Shown here: positions 17,290 through 26,730 of the stretch, one piece after another
Layout: each line of letters opens with the position of its first letter
Position numbering within the stretch: position 1 is the first letter of the stretch
From: Lewinellaceae bacterium
Lineage (GTDB): Bacteria > Bacteroidota > Bacteroidia > Chitinophagales > Saprospiraceae
Reading direction: 5' to 3'
NCBI GenBank assembly: GCA_020636445.1
Contig: JACJXV010000018.1
Location: 8,435 to 72,434 of the forward strand
DNA length: 64,000 nucleotides
Translations under genes and position numbers: made by a program
The notes under the pieces: generated by a model
Told to the model about the DNA's origin: nothing
The model's input: only the letters and a program-made list of their open reading frames with translations
Database searches by the model: none

Positions 17290-17697
17290 CTACCAGCCAC
17301 CCCAGCGGCGTGCGGCCCAAAAGCCCAATCCGGCACAACTGGCTGTCAGGAAAACACCCCATGCAATATCGACCAGGGTGATCCGCAATGGCCATCGACT
17401 GATCGTGGCCATATTGGTAAGTTCATAAGTGGCATAGCAGAGGCCCCCTAGCAAAGCGCCATTGAGGACCGCGAGCTGCCCCTGGCCAGCCCGAAGCGCA
17501 GGCACCTCAGCGAAATAAACAATTCCGGCAATATAGCAGGTGTAAAAGACGAGCGCCGCCGGCCAGTTGACTTCTTCAGAAAGAATAAAACCCAGTTGTG
17601 ATCGGTAAAACCCTTTGGCAATAAAACCCAGCCAAAGCATGTCCAAGGCAAAGAAAGCAATCATCGTGACCGCATAAGGAATCAGGTAGCGCATCAT
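17290..17697 (-). CDS. DUF2177 family membrane protein
   Basis: The 135-residue protein has four transmembrane segments, with the conserved opening FFALDMLWLGFIAKGFYRSQLG (first helix, DxxWLG) and, near the end, GALLGGLCYATYELTNMAT. These are the hallmarks of DUF2177. No function is known for the family. It is part of a run of minus-strand genes with short gaps (24 bases to the VOC protein gene upstream), so cotranscription is likely. Confidence 0.8.
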   Translation of the reverse strand: MMRYLIPYAVTMIAFFALDMLWLGFIAKGFYRSQLGFILSEEVNWPAALVFYTCYIAGIVYFAEVPALRAGQGQLAVLNGALLGGLCYATYELTNMATISRWPLRITLVDIAWGVFLTASCAGLGFWAARRWGGW

Positions 17698-17720
17698 GGG
17701 TATGGATTTAGCTCAGGTTT

Positions 17721-18143
17721 TTATTCCGGGGATTGATCGAAGGTTTCGTCGATGGGTTCCCACAATTCTATCTTGCGATTCTCAAGGTCGAGGATGTGCA
17801 CAAATTTTCCGTAATCATACGTAGCTATTTCATCGAGAATAGTTACGCCCTGTTCCCGCAAACGGGTTACCAGTTGTTCCAGGTTATTGACCCGGTAATT
17901 GATCATGTATGGCTCCGTAGAAGGAGCAAAATACGTGGTATCGGCTTTGAAGGGACTCCATTGCAGATATCCTTTGTTATGCGGTGGCTCGGTTGACAAA
18001 AAGGAAAACATAGTACCATAAGCATCAGTAGCAAATCCCAGGTGGACTTCATACCATGCTTTGGCTTTGGCGGGGTCCTGTGATTTAAAAAATACTCCGC
18101 CAATGCCGGTAACTTTGGGATCCTGATCAGATGAATTCGCCAT
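17721..18143 (-). CDS. VOC-superfamily (glyoxalase-like) protein
   Basis: The 140-residue protein is a single vicinal-oxygen-chelate module. The opening TGIGGVFFKSQDPAKAKAWY is the first beta-alpha unit with the typical W-Y helix end. The second half has YMINYRVNNLEQLVTRLREQ and the closing FVHILDLENRKIELWEPID with the Glu that usually binds metal. Enzymes of this superfamily include glyoxalases, dioxygenases and antibiotic-binding proteins. Which of these applies cannot be told. It lies 24 bases upstream of the DUF2177 gene. Confidence 0.85.
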   Translation of the reverse strand: MANSSDQDPKVTGIGGVFFKSQDPAKAKAWYEVHLGFATDAYGTMFSFLSTEPPHNKGYLQWSPFKADTTYFAPSTEPYMINYRVNNLEQLVTRLREQGVTILDEIATYDYGKFVHILDLENRKIELWEPIDETFDQSPE

Positions 18144-18174
18144 GATTTATAGGGTATATAGTTAGCAAATCAGT

Positions 18175-18852
18175 TTAGTGGGAATGGCTGGCCTGCCGGC
18201 GAAGAACGTCCGTAAATTGATGCACTTTCCGGGCGGATTGCCAGCGCAGGAGTAAATCCCCGCCCACCAGCGCAACAAGACCCAGTGAAAACAACAAGTT
18301 ACGGGTAAATTCCACGGAACGCGTATGGATGGCATAAAAAGGACGAACCATTAATACTTCGATGGCGATGATCAGGGCGGCTAACAGGAAAAAGAAAATG
18401 GCTATGGCTCGACTATTCTTGCGAAGATTGCCTTGTTGCCGGTGCAAGCATTTTTTCAGAAACTGACTTGCATATTGATCAGCAGGATCCATACGCAAAA
18501 GTTCCCGGAGGACATATTCCGCTTGTTCCAATTGGAGCGTATTGTACAAAGAAGCAGCTTTGTGGAAGAGGACGGTGCGATAAATGTCTTCTTCCTGAAA
18601 GTATTGGATGTTAAAGTGAATAGACGTTTCCAGTACCACATCTGCCATTAGCAGGTGCTGTCGATACGCGCCAATTTCGAAGAGTGCACGGGTATAGGCA
18701 ACAAGTAGTTCGAAATATTCAGGGAAATCAAGTTGCTGGATTTCTGGCTCATGTTTTTCATAGAAACGGATAACATCACGGAATGCTTGTGGGTCCAATG
18801 CTTTGAACTCCCTAAAAATACGGGACCGATAGGTGGATGGAAACCAAGCCAT
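18175..18852 (-). CDS. Helical membrane protein of unknown function
   Basis: The 225-residue product has an N-terminal soluble helical part (about 1-140), with TPR-like character (for example TVLFHKAASLYNTLQLEQAE), and two transmembrane segments at about 146-165 and 183-200. The soluble part should face the cytoplasm. I do not recognise the family. It sits between a cyclase-family gene and the VOC gene on the same strand, with gaps of about 30 and 70 bases. Confidence 0.65.
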   Translation of the reverse strand: MAWFPSTYRSRIFREFKALDPQAFRDVIRFYEKHEPEIQQLDFPEYFELLVAYTRALFEIGAYRQHLLMADVVLETSIHFNIQYFQEEDIYRTVLFHKAASLYNTLQLEQAEYVLRELLRMDPADQYASQFLKKCLHRQQGNLRKNSRAIAIFFFLLAALIIAIEVLMVRPFYAIHTRSVEFTRNLLFSLGLVALVGGDLLLRWQSARKVHQFTDVLRRQASHSH

Positions 18853-18920
18853 AGCATTAAATGCTTATACCTTTCTAAGGTACTAAAAAATGATATTGCA
18901 CAGCGAAGCCCAATGGACTT

Positions 18921-19682
18921 TTAACGAGTAATTAATCGTAAGGGGTACAATACCGGCTTACTCGGACTGGCGTCGATGGTAAAGGAAGCTATTTGCAGGT
19001 TAAGCAGGTACCAGCCATCAGGAATGGTATTGTCCACGTAAATCAGTTCGGTGATGGTAGCTGTTTCCCGGATAGCGTTGGGATACTGCCAAAAGGCCCG
19101 GTGGGCCAGCAACTGCCCTCCATCTTCTTCCCGATCGACGGAAGGTAAATCGATGAGCAGGTGTTTGATTCCGGCAGCTACCAGATACTCCGCAGCTGCC
19201 GCATCCAGGTAGGGGGGATTCGTTCCGGAATAATGAACTTGTTGTTTAAAAGCATCATTGGGGAGGGTACGAATCACAAGGGCTTCTACTTCCATAGGAG
19301 CCAGCACTTCGGTCAGTTGTTCCCGGGTAATTATGCGATCCCCATCGGGCATTCGTTGCGGGTACAGGCTGATTACTTTAGCGGGAAAGTGGAACTCCTG
19401 GAGACAATCGGTAATCGCATAGCGGTCTATTGCTATATGTCCGACACATTCGGTATGGGTGCCGTTTCCGTGCGGGTTCAGGCGGATATTATAAAAGTTT
19501 ACTGCCCCACCTTGCCGGGTGTCGCCGACAAAGGACCCTGCACGCAGTGGCTCGACTTCATGGAGTGGTGCATAAAAGCAATTCACGGTATCGCCCCCCG
19601 GAATGAGCCGGATACTGATATCGTGTGGCGTCTTGAAGTCAATCAGATAATCCTGGTTTTTCCAGTGCAGCGTAGCTTCCAT
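18921..19682 (-). CDS. Cyclase-family protein (kynurenine formamidase-like)
   Basis: The 253-residue protein matches the cyclase family PF04199, which includes kynurenine formamidase and polyketide cyclase-like enzymes. The metal-binding motif appears as NPHGNGTHTECVGHI, with the His, Gly-Thr-His pattern kept but Glu in the position where most members have Asp. VNFYNIRLNPHG and EALVIRTLPND fit the core. No signal peptide is present. No tryptophan-degradation genes are nearby, so the formamidase name is only a family label. The start is a single ATG with no close alternative. Confidence 0.8.
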   Translation of the reverse strand: MEATLHWKNQDYLIDFKTPHDISIRLIPGGDTVNCFYAPLHEVEPLRAGSFVGDTRQGGAVNFYNIRLNPHGNGTHTECVGHIAIDRYAITDCLQEFHFPAKVISLYPQRMPDGDRIITREQLTEVLAPMEVEALVIRTLPNDAFKQQVHYSGTNPPYLDAAAAEYLVAAGIKHLLIDLPSVDREEDGGQLLAHRAFWQYPNAIRETATITELIYVDNTIPDGWYLLNLQIASFTIDASPSKPVLYPLRLITR

Positions 19683-19866
19683 GGCCGTTGTTACGTTGTG
19701 TAATCGAGGTATACAATAGTCCTGCGAAATAAAAGTTTACCAGCAAATGAGATTTGGTCGCTAGTAACACAAAAACCCCGAGCCAGAAGCACTCACTTCC
19801 GGTCAGGTAATAGGTTAAATCAGTTTTGGGATAAAATCGGTTGGGATCGAAGAAGCGCCTATGAGC

Positions 19867-20514
19867 TTAATACGAAATAATCCCTTTAGCGGATCCTTTC
19901 CAGCAGACGGGAAAATGAGGCGCCCCGTCCGGTGTAATGTAGTAACAGAACTGCCCGCGGGAATACGCCTTTCCACTGGCTTCGGCATAGCGCTTAGTGC
20001 CGCCGGTGAAGTAAATCATTTCGCCATAGCGGCCAACACCGTTCATGCCGAAATAAATATCTCCGGATCCTTCAGTATAGATGATATTGGTAGGGTCTAC
20101 CTTATCGGTTAGAATACCATCAAAGGAATATTTTACGTGATACCCCTCCAACTCTCCGGCATTATTCACCATCGGGATCATTTCACTGCACATATTGGAG
20201 TGAACGGCTAGGGGGGGCATGCCTTTGGGTTGAATTTCTCCGAGGAGGTGCATGCCTTTTCGGGTAGTATCCGAACAGAGCACAATAGAATCGTAGATAG
20301 CCTCGCAAGTTAAACTTCCGATGAACAGGTAATTCCGGGTATCAGCGGTAGCGGCGGTTAAGCCGAGAGAAGCGGCATCGGTAGCGGAGGCTAAAGGCAT
20401 TCCGTTGGCGGCGAGTATTTCGGCGGGTTCAGGGGGGGCATCAAGCCCGCTCCATTGACAGGCGCTTAACAGAAGCAGGATGCTCCAGTTGGCAATTACG
20501 ATTAGTTTTCTCAT
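19867..20514 (-). CDS. Lipoprotein of unknown function
   Basis: From the ATG at 20514 the product has 215 residues with a lipoprotein signal (MRKLIVIANWSILLLLSAC, lipobox LLSAC). The frame continues 12 codons further upstream, but that start would precede the signal with a poor sequence. The mature part contains GMHLLGEIQPKGMPP and a late VGRYGEMIYFTGGTKRYAEA, which recalls allene-oxide-cyclase-like or calycin-like beta barrels (Gly-rich turns), but no domain is certain. It is a lone gene, divergent from corA. Confidence 0.65.
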   Translation of the reverse strand: MRKLIVIANWSILLLLSACQWSGLDAPPEPAEILAANGMPLASATDAASLGLTAATADTRNYLFIGSLTCEAIYDSIVLCSDTTRKGMHLLGEIQPKGMPPLAVHSNMCSEMIPMVNNAGELEGYHVKYSFDGILTDKVDPTNIIYTEGSGDIYFGMNGVGRYGEMIYFTGGTKRYAEASGKAYSRGQFCYYITPDGAPHFPVCWKGSAKGIISY

Positions 20515-20691
20515 GATAGTATGATTTGAACAGCAAAAATTTAAAAACATGGGGAATAAAAAGTACTAGCAAAAGTCACGTTTTCTTCTAACAAAGATCA
20601 CTACATTTTGGGCGATAGTCAACTCATTGGTTATCAATTTTTTTTTCTAATTTGATCGAAGAAACAGAATGAAACAATAAGTACGTTAACC

Positions 20692-21750
20692 ATGCCGCAA
20701 CGTATTCGTAAAAAAGCCGGGCTGCCCCCGGGATCGGTAGTTTTTACCGGCAAGCGCAAGGTAGAGCATATTGATATTCATTATTTGGAATATAACGAGG
20801 GCGAAATTCTGGAACAGCATCTGGATAACCGCAATATTAGGAGTTGTCACGTGCCGCGTCCCGATCGGGTGCAGTGGTACGATATGCGGGGGTTACATGA
20901 CACTGAACTCATTGAAGCGATTGGCAGCACGTTCGAAGTTCACCCGCTGGTATTGGAGGATATTGCCAATACCCAGCAGCGGCCAAAATTTGAAGAATAC
21001 GATGGGGGGATTTTTTTGGTTTTACAGGCACTTCGATTTGATGAAGCAGAGGTAAAAGTGATTACCGAACAGGTGTCCCTTTATTTTGGGGAAGGTTTTC
21101 TACTTTCTTTCCAGGAAGATGCTGAAGATTTGTTTGAAAAAATTCGCGACCGGCTGCATGCTGGTCGGGGGCGGATTCGGCTGCGGGGTGCGGATTACCT
21201 GGCCTATGCTATGCTGGATTTAGTCATCGATCATTACTTCCTTGTTCTTGACCAGGTGGAGGTGTTAATTGAGGAGTTGGAAGCGGATATTATAGGGCCA
21301 TTAGCCGAAAATACCAAAGGGAAAATTCACCATCTGAAGCAGGAAATGCTGGTGTTGCGCCGCGCCATAGCCCCTTTGCGGGAGGCTATCAGTCGGTTTG
21401 CCCGTGCAGGAAATGAATTTGTTACCGAGGAGACGGTACTTTTTATCCGGGACCTCCATGACCATGCGATTCAGGTGACTGACCTGACGGATAACTACCG
21501 CGACATGCTTAACAGTCTGCAAGACCTCTATATTTCTGAAATTAGTCTGCGGATGAATAACGTCATGCAGGTACTCACAATCATCACAACCATTTTTGTT
21601 CCGCTTACATTTTTGGCTGGAATCTACGGGATGAATTTTGATAACATGCCTGAGCTCCATTGGAAACCAGCCTATTTTGTTTTGCTGGGAGTTATGTTCG
21701 TCGTTGCCTTGGCGTTGGTTCGTTATTTCAGGTATAAAAAGTGGGTCTAG
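20692..21750 (+). CDS. corA: CorA-family magnesium/cobalt transporter
   Basis: The 352-residue protein has the large cytoplasmic N-terminal domain, the long helices (about 190-290) and two C-terminal transmembrane segments. The signature YGMNFDNMPELHWK follows the first of them, as in CorA pentamers where GMN forms the pore mouth. It should mediate Mg2+ or Co2+ influx driven by membrane potential. It is preceded by an AT-rich 140-base gap and followed by the Kor operon on the same strand, 128 bases away. Confidence 0.94.
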   Translation: MPQRIRKKAGLPPGSVVFTGKRKVEHIDIHYLEYNEGEILEQHLDNRNIRSCHVPRPDRVQWYDMRGLHDTELIEAIGSTFEVHPLVLEDIANTQQRPKFEEYDGGIFLVLQALRFDEAEVKVITEQVSLYFGEGFLLSFQEDAEDLFEKIRDRLHAGRGRIRLRGADYLAYAMLDLVIDHYFLVLDQVEVLIEELEADIIGPLAENTKGKIHHLKQEMLVLRRAIAPLREAISRFARAGNEFVTEETVLFIRDLHDHAIQVTDLTDNYRDMLNSLQDLYISEISLRMNNVMQVLTIITTIFVPLTFLAGIYGMNFDNMPELHWKPAYFVLLGVMFVVALALVRYFRYKKWV

Positions 21751-21878
21751 GAAAAGCCGTTTTTTCAAAGGCCGATCTTTTTTTGCGGAAATGGGAAAAT
21801 TTAAAATTCACCACCTTTGAAAATAATATATTCGGAATTATATTGCCTGATATCGCATAATGTTAAAATAATCAAGTA

Positions 21879-23684
21879 TTGAAACCGACCGATATTAAAG
21901 ACCCCGAATATTTTCACCGGGTCGTCGACTGTCAGTACGCATGCCCGGCGCATACCCCGGTTCCAGAGTATATCCGACTGATTGCGGCCGAAAAGTATAC
22001 GGAAGCGTATATGGTTAACTGGGAGTCTAATGTATTTCCCGGAGTTCTGGGACGTACCTGTGACCGTCCCTGCGAACCCGCCTGTCGGCGTGGCCGGGTG
22101 GAAGAAGAACCGGTAGCGATTTGTCGGCTCAAGCGGGTAGCTGCCGATTTTAAGGACGACCCGCGGGCGCATATGCCGATGGGCCCTTTCCCGGCTAATG
22201 GTAAGAAAATTGCCCTGATCGGGGGTGGGCCAGCTTCACTAACGGTGGCCCGAGATTTAGCTCCATTAGGTTATGAGTTGCACCTGTTCGATGAACAGAT
22301 CAAGGGCGGCGGAATGATGCGGAGCCAGATTCCCTCTTTCCGGTTACCTGAATCCGTACTTGACGAAGAAGTAGGGTACGTACTGGATTTGGGCGTACAT
22401 GCGGTTTTCAATAAGTATGTGGAAAGTATGCGGGAAGTACTTGCCCAGGACTACGATGCCATTTTTGTGGGCACCGGAGCTCCCAAAGGCGGAGATTTAC
22501 CCAGGTTGCCAGGTCGCTGGGATGCTCCTGACCATATTCATATCGGGATCACCTGGTTGGCTTCGGTAGCCTTCGAGCATACGACGAAGATAGGCAAGAA
22601 GGTTATCGTTCTCGGAGGAGGAAATACTGCTATGGATTGCTGCCGTACCGCCCGCCGCCTGGGGGGAGAGGAGGTAACGGTCGTAGTGCGTAGCCCGTTT
22701 GAGACGATGAAGGCCTCTCCCTGGGAGATAGAGGACGCCATGCGGGAGGATATTCCCATCCTCAATAACATGCCACCGAAGGAGTTTGTGGTTGAAAATG
22801 GCAAGCTCAAAGGAGTGCTTTTCGAAAAGGTAGAAGCCGTATATGATGAATCCGGCCGTCGCAAGTTAATCCCTACGGGAGAACCGGATGTATTTATCGA
22901 AGCAGATGATGTGCTGATTGCGATCGGTCAGGAGAACAGTTTTCCCTGGATTGAGCGCGATCTGGGGATCGAATTTGGCCAGTGGGATGTGCCGGTATTG
23001 AATCCGGTGACCTTTCAGTCGACCCTGCCTAAGGTTTTCTTTGGCGGGGATGCGGCATTGGGCCCCAAGAATATTATCACCGCTGTTGCTCATGGTCATC
23101 AGGCAGCTATTTCGATTGACTTGTTTTGCCAGGGTCAGGATGTAGCAAAAGACCGGCCCGCACCGACGGTCAATCTGATTCACCAGAAGATGGGTATTCA
23201 CGAGTGGGGTTACGATAATGACATTGCCGGCGACTTGCGGTATAAGGTTCCCCATCTGGAAAAGAAGCAGTCGCTACATGATCGCAAACTGGAAGTTGAA
23301 CTGGGGTTTGACCCCGCCACTGCTTTCCGGGAAGCACAGCGTTGCCTGAATTGCGATGTACAAACAGTGTTTAACACCAGTCGCTGTATTGAATGTGATG
23401 CGTGTGTGGATATCTGCCCTACGTCTTGTATCACCTTCACCATGAATGGCGAGGAGGAGGATCTACGTACGCGCCTTACGGCTCCGGCCAATAATCTGGA
23501 GCAAGCGCTTTACGTATCCGAGCCGTTAAAGCAAACGGCCCGGGTAATGATTAAAGATGAAGATGTGTGTCTGCACTGCGGCCTTTGTGCAGAACGGTGT
23601 CCCACGGCCGCCTGGGATATGGAAAAATATTTATACCAAGTTACTAAAGCAGGACAAGGATGCAACACCACCTTAGCGGTATAA
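21879..23684 (+). CDS. GltD-like FAD/NAD(P) oxidoreductase with C-terminal ferredoxin domain
   Basis: The 601-residue protein starts at a TTG; no upstream ATG is in frame, and the Cys motif near the N-terminus excludes a later start. N-terminal cysteines at 18, 22, 61, 65, 69 and 82 resemble the iron-sulfur part of glutamate synthase small subunit. IALIGGGPASLTVARDLAP binds FAD and VIVLGGGNTAMDCCRTARR binds NAD(P). The C-terminus has two 4Fe-4S motifs, CIECDACVDICP and CLHCGLCAERCP. It overlaps the next gene by 25 bases. It probably passes electrons between the 2-oxoacid oxidoreductase encoded downstream and NAD(P)H or ferredoxin. Confidence 0.87.
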   Translation: MKPTDIKDPEYFHRVVDCQYACPAHTPVPEYIRLIAAEKYTEAYMVNWESNVFPGVLGRTCDRPCEPACRRGRVEEEPVAICRLKRVAADFKDDPRAHMPMGPFPANGKKIALIGGGPASLTVARDLAPLGYELHLFDEQIKGGGMMRSQIPSFRLPESVLDEEVGYVLDLGVHAVFNKYVESMREVLAQDYDAIFVGTGAPKGGDLPRLPGRWDAPDHIHIGITWLASVAFEHTTKIGKKVIVLGGGNTAMDCCRTARRLGGEEVTVVVRSPFETMKASPWEIEDAMREDIPILNNMPPKEFVVENGKLKGVLFEKVEAVYDESGRRKLIPTGEPDVFIEADDVLIAIGQENSFPWIERDLGIEFGQWDVPVLNPVTFQSTLPKVFFGGDAALGPKNIITAVAHGHQAAISIDLFCQGQDVAKDRPAPTVNLIHQKMGIHEWGYDNDIAGDLRYKVPHLEKKQSLHDRKLEVELGFDPATAFREAQRCLNCDVQTVFNTSRCIECDACVDICPTSCITFTMNGEEEDLRTRLTAPANNLEQALYVSEPLKQTARVMIKDEDVCLHCGLCAERCPTAAWDMEKYLYQVTKAGQGCNTTLAV

Positions 23685-25483
23685 ACGATATGGTCGTTCG
23701 GTTTGCGAACGTCAACGGGACCGGCTCGGCCAGTGCAAATACCATGTTTGCCAAAGCGATTTTCCGAATGGGCATTCCCGTTTCGGCAAAAAATATTTTC
23801 CCCTCCAATATTCAGGGGTTGCCTACCTGGTACGAGGTACGGATTAGTGAAAAAGGGTATCTGGGGCGGCGTGAGGGTATCGACGTGCTGGTGTGCGTCA
23901 ACCCGCAGAGCATGCAACAGGATGTGGCTTCTGTGCGCCCCGGCGGTTATTTTATCTATGATAGTACGAAGCCACTGCACCGGGAATTTATGCGGGAGGA
24001 TATCCACTTTGTTGGTATTCCGATGATGGCGATGTGTAATGAACACTTCACCGATCCCCGGCACCGGCAGTTACTGAAGAATATTATTTATGTAGGTGGG
24101 CTCACCGCCTTACTGGACATTGATCCGGCGGTAGTAAAAGGTATTCTGGAGGAGGAATTCGCCAAGAAACCAAAACTAATACCACCTAACTTCCAAGCCT
24201 TGGAATTAGGGCGCCAGCATGTTATCGAGCATTATCCCCATCCCTTGGATATTCGGGTTGAGGCGCGCGATTTGGTAGGGGACAGTATTATCATCGATGG
24301 AAATACGGCATGTGGTCTGGGAGCTATCTACGGAGGAGCCACCGTAGCGGCCTGGTATCCCATTACCCCTTCCACGTCGGTGGTACAGGCATTTGAGAAA
24401 TATGCCAACAAGCTGCGGATAGATCCGGAAACGGGCCAAAAGCGATTTGCGGTAGTACAGTCGGAAGATGAATTAGCAGCCATCGGGGTTGTTATCGGCG
24501 CTGCCTGGAATGGGGCCCGGGCTTTTACGGCAACCAGCGGACCAGGTATCTCCCTGATGAATGAATTCATCGGGTTGGCTTATTTCGCTGAAATTCCCGT
24601 AGTGCTCATCGATGTGCAGCGGGGTGGACCCTCTACCGGTATGCCAACCCGTACACAGCAATCAGATTTGCTGCTGGCGGCTTATGCTTCCCATGGGGAT
24701 ACCAAGCACGTATTGTTATTTCCAAGTAACCCCAGCGAATGCTTCGATCTGACGGCGGATGCGCTCGATTTAGCGGAACGGCTGCAAACGCCGGTTTTTG
24801 TTATGACGGATCTTGATCTGGGCATGAATGACCATATGACAGCGCCATTTCACTGGGACCCCAAAAGGCGGTTTGACCGGGGGAAAGTGCTTACTGCGGA
24901 GCAGTTAGAGGCGGGAGTGACGTTTGGTCGTTACCTCGACGTCGATGGAGATGGAATTCCCTACCGGACGCTACCCGGGGCGCACCCAACGAAAGGAGCC
25001 TATTTTACCCGGGGAACTTCCCGGGATGAGTTCGCCCGGTATACCGAGGATGGTGCGGCTTATGTCCGGAACATGGATCGATTGCTCAAGAAATGGGAAA
25101 CCGCGAAAACCCTCATGCCAGCACCGGAAACCTATCAGGCGACTAACCAGAGTTCACATGGGATGCTCTTTTTTGGCACGACTGCTTACCCTGCTCAGGA
25201 AGCCCTGGACAGGATGGCCGAACAGGGTATTGCTATGGATGCCATGCGGGTTCGCTCTTTTCCCTTCACCCCGGAAGTGGAAGCCTTTATTGCGGCTCAT
25301 GAGAAGATTTTTGTGGTTGAGCAGAATCGCGATGCACAATTCCGGTCGCTGCTAATTCAGGAGCTGGACTTGAATCCCAAGCAGTTAGTGTCTGTTCTCA
25401 ATTACGATGGCATGCCGTTCACGGCGGATAAAATTCAACGTTTAATCGTGGCCACCTTGCAACCGCAGGTACAGCCGGCATAA
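23660..25483 (+). CDS. korA: 2-oxoacid:ferredoxin oxidoreductase, fused gamma-alpha subunit
   Basis: The enzyme oxidatively decarboxylates a 2-oxoacid to acyl-CoA with reduced ferredoxin. The first 190 residues are the gamma domain (VNGTGSASANTMFAKAIFRM), and the rest is the alpha subunit with AWYPITPSTSVVQAFEKYA, SEDELAAIGVVIGAAWNGARA and the GPGISLMNEFIGLAYFAEIP core. Substrate is most likely 2-oxoglutarate by similarity to KorAB; pyruvate or other oxoacids cannot be excluded. The gene starts inside the flavoprotein gene and is 13 bases before korB. All three genes form one operon. Confidence 0.9.
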   Translation: MQHHLSGINDMVVRFANVNGTGSASANTMFAKAIFRMGIPVSAKNIFPSNIQGLPTWYEVRISEKGYLGRREGIDVLVCVNPQSMQQDVASVRPGGYFIYDSTKPLHREFMREDIHFVGIPMMAMCNEHFTDPRHRQLLKNIIYVGGLTALLDIDPAVVKGILEEEFAKKPKLIPPNFQALELGRQHVIEHYPHPLDIRVEARDLVGDSIIIDGNTACGLGAIYGGATVAAWYPITPSTSVVQAFEKYANKLRIDPETGQKRFAVVQSEDELAAIGVVIGAAWNGARAFTATSGPGISLMNEFIGLAYFAEIPVVLIDVQRGGPSTGMPTRTQQSDLLLAAYASHGDTKHVLLFPSNPSECFDLTADALDLAERLQTPVFVMTDLDLGMNDHMTAPFHWDPKRRFDRGKVLTAEQLEAGVTFGRYLDVDGDGIPYRTLPGAHPTKGAYFTRGTSRDEFARYTEDGAAYVRNMDRLLKKWETAKTLMPAPETYQATNQSSHGMLFFGTTAYPAQEALDRMAEQGIAMDAMRVRSFPFTPEVEAFIAAHEKIFVVEQNRDAQFRSLLIQELDLNPKQLVSVLNYDGMPFTADKIQRLIVATLQPQVQPA

Positions 25484-25496
25484 ATAATAATCTGCA

Positions 25497-26549
25497 ATGA
25501 CCTATATAAAACCCAAGTTTCGCCACCCTGAATTGCCAGTCAATGCGGTGGGTTATGCCCGGAAAGACTATGAAGGCGCTATTTCAACGCTTTGCGGGGG
25601 CTGCGGACACGATTCCATTAGTGGCGCTATCGTTCAGGCTTGTTACGAAATGGCCATTGAGCCACACCGCCTGGCGAAATTATCCGGCATAGGTTGCTCC
25701 TCGAAAACTCCCACCTATTTTCTGAGCAATTCGCATGGCTTTAATTCCGTACACGGACGGATGCCTTCCGTTACTACGGGAGCTATTCTGGCCAACCGCG
25801 ACTTGATCTACCTGGGGGTCTCCGGCGATGGAGATACGGCTTCGATTGGCATGGGCCAGTTTGTCCACGCCATTCGCCGCAACCTGAACATGGTCTACAT
25901 TGTGATGAACAATGGGTGTTATGGACTAACGAAAGGACAGGATTCTGCCACTGCGGATCTTGGATCGATTTCGAAAGGAGGTGTCCCCAACGCCTATATG
26001 CCTATTGATTTGGCGGGGATGGCTATTGAACTTGGAGCCTCCTTCGTGGCACGCAGCTTTTCCGGGGATAAAACACAGTTGGTTCCGTTGATTAAGGCCG
26101 CAATGTCACACCAGGGATTTGCCTTTATCGATGTGGTTTCCCCTTGCGTGACGTTTAACAATAATCCAGGTTCGACCAAGTCGTACGACTATGTACGTGA
26201 GCACCTGGAGGCCACAGCTGCTGTCGATTATGTACCCGAAAAGGAAGAAATTACCATTAGCTACGGGGAAGGGCAAACCGCAGATGTGGAATTGCATGAT
26301 GGCTCTCGGTTAGCTTTGCATAAAATTGCCCCCAATTGGGATCCCCATGACCGGCTTTCGGCTATTCAACGCTTGCATGTCGCCCGCGAAAAGGAGGAGG
26401 TTCTTACCGGATTGTTGTACCTCAGCAAAGACAATGAGACCTTCCATCAGTTTTTGCATACGGTGGATCAACCCTTAAATACCTTGACCGAGGAGGATCT
26501 CATTCCCAGCCAGGAAGTGCTGGCAGCGATCAATGCGGATCATAGGTAG
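25497..26549 (+). CDS. korB: 2-oxoacid:ferredoxin oxidoreductase, beta subunit
   Basis: This 350-residue subunit binds thiamine diphosphate and a 4Fe-4S cluster. LCGGCGHDSISGAIVQACYE and SGIGCSSKTPTYF give the cluster cysteines and active-site region. GDGDTASIGMGQFVHAIRRN is the thiamine-diphosphate motif, and NNGCYGLTKGQDSATA follows. It works with the alpha-gamma subunit upstream. No separate delta (ferredoxin) subunit gene is nearby; the ferredoxin domain of the flavoprotein two genes upstream probably fills that role. Length is slightly greater than usual owing to a C-terminal extension of about 60 residues. Confidence 0.92.
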   Translation: MTYIKPKFRHPELPVNAVGYARKDYEGAISTLCGGCGHDSISGAIVQACYEMAIEPHRLAKLSGIGCSSKTPTYFLSNSHGFNSVHGRMPSVTTGAILANRDLIYLGVSGDGDTASIGMGQFVHAIRRNLNMVYIVMNNGCYGLTKGQDSATADLGSISKGGVPNAYMPIDLAGMAIELGASFVARSFSGDKTQLVPLIKAAMSHQGFAFIDVVSPCVTFNNNPGSTKSYDYVREHLEATAAVDYVPEKEEITISYGEGQTADVELHDGSRLALHKIAPNWDPHDRLSAIQRLHVAREKEEVLTGLLYLSKDNETFHQFLHTVDQPLNTLTEEDLIPSQEVLAAINADHR

Positions 26550-26730
26550 TTGCGCCTTACATTTTTAGATAAGATCTCTTGCTGTCAGGCCCTAAAGTTT
26601 GCAGCCTATCGTGACGTGTTTTCCTGATTTCCTCATGCCTGATGGGGGTATCTCTCCTTGCATAGCTGGTGACAGGTTGCCGGGGTTTTGGTAGTTGTCT
26701 GCAGTGCGCAAATGTTTACAATCCGTACTG

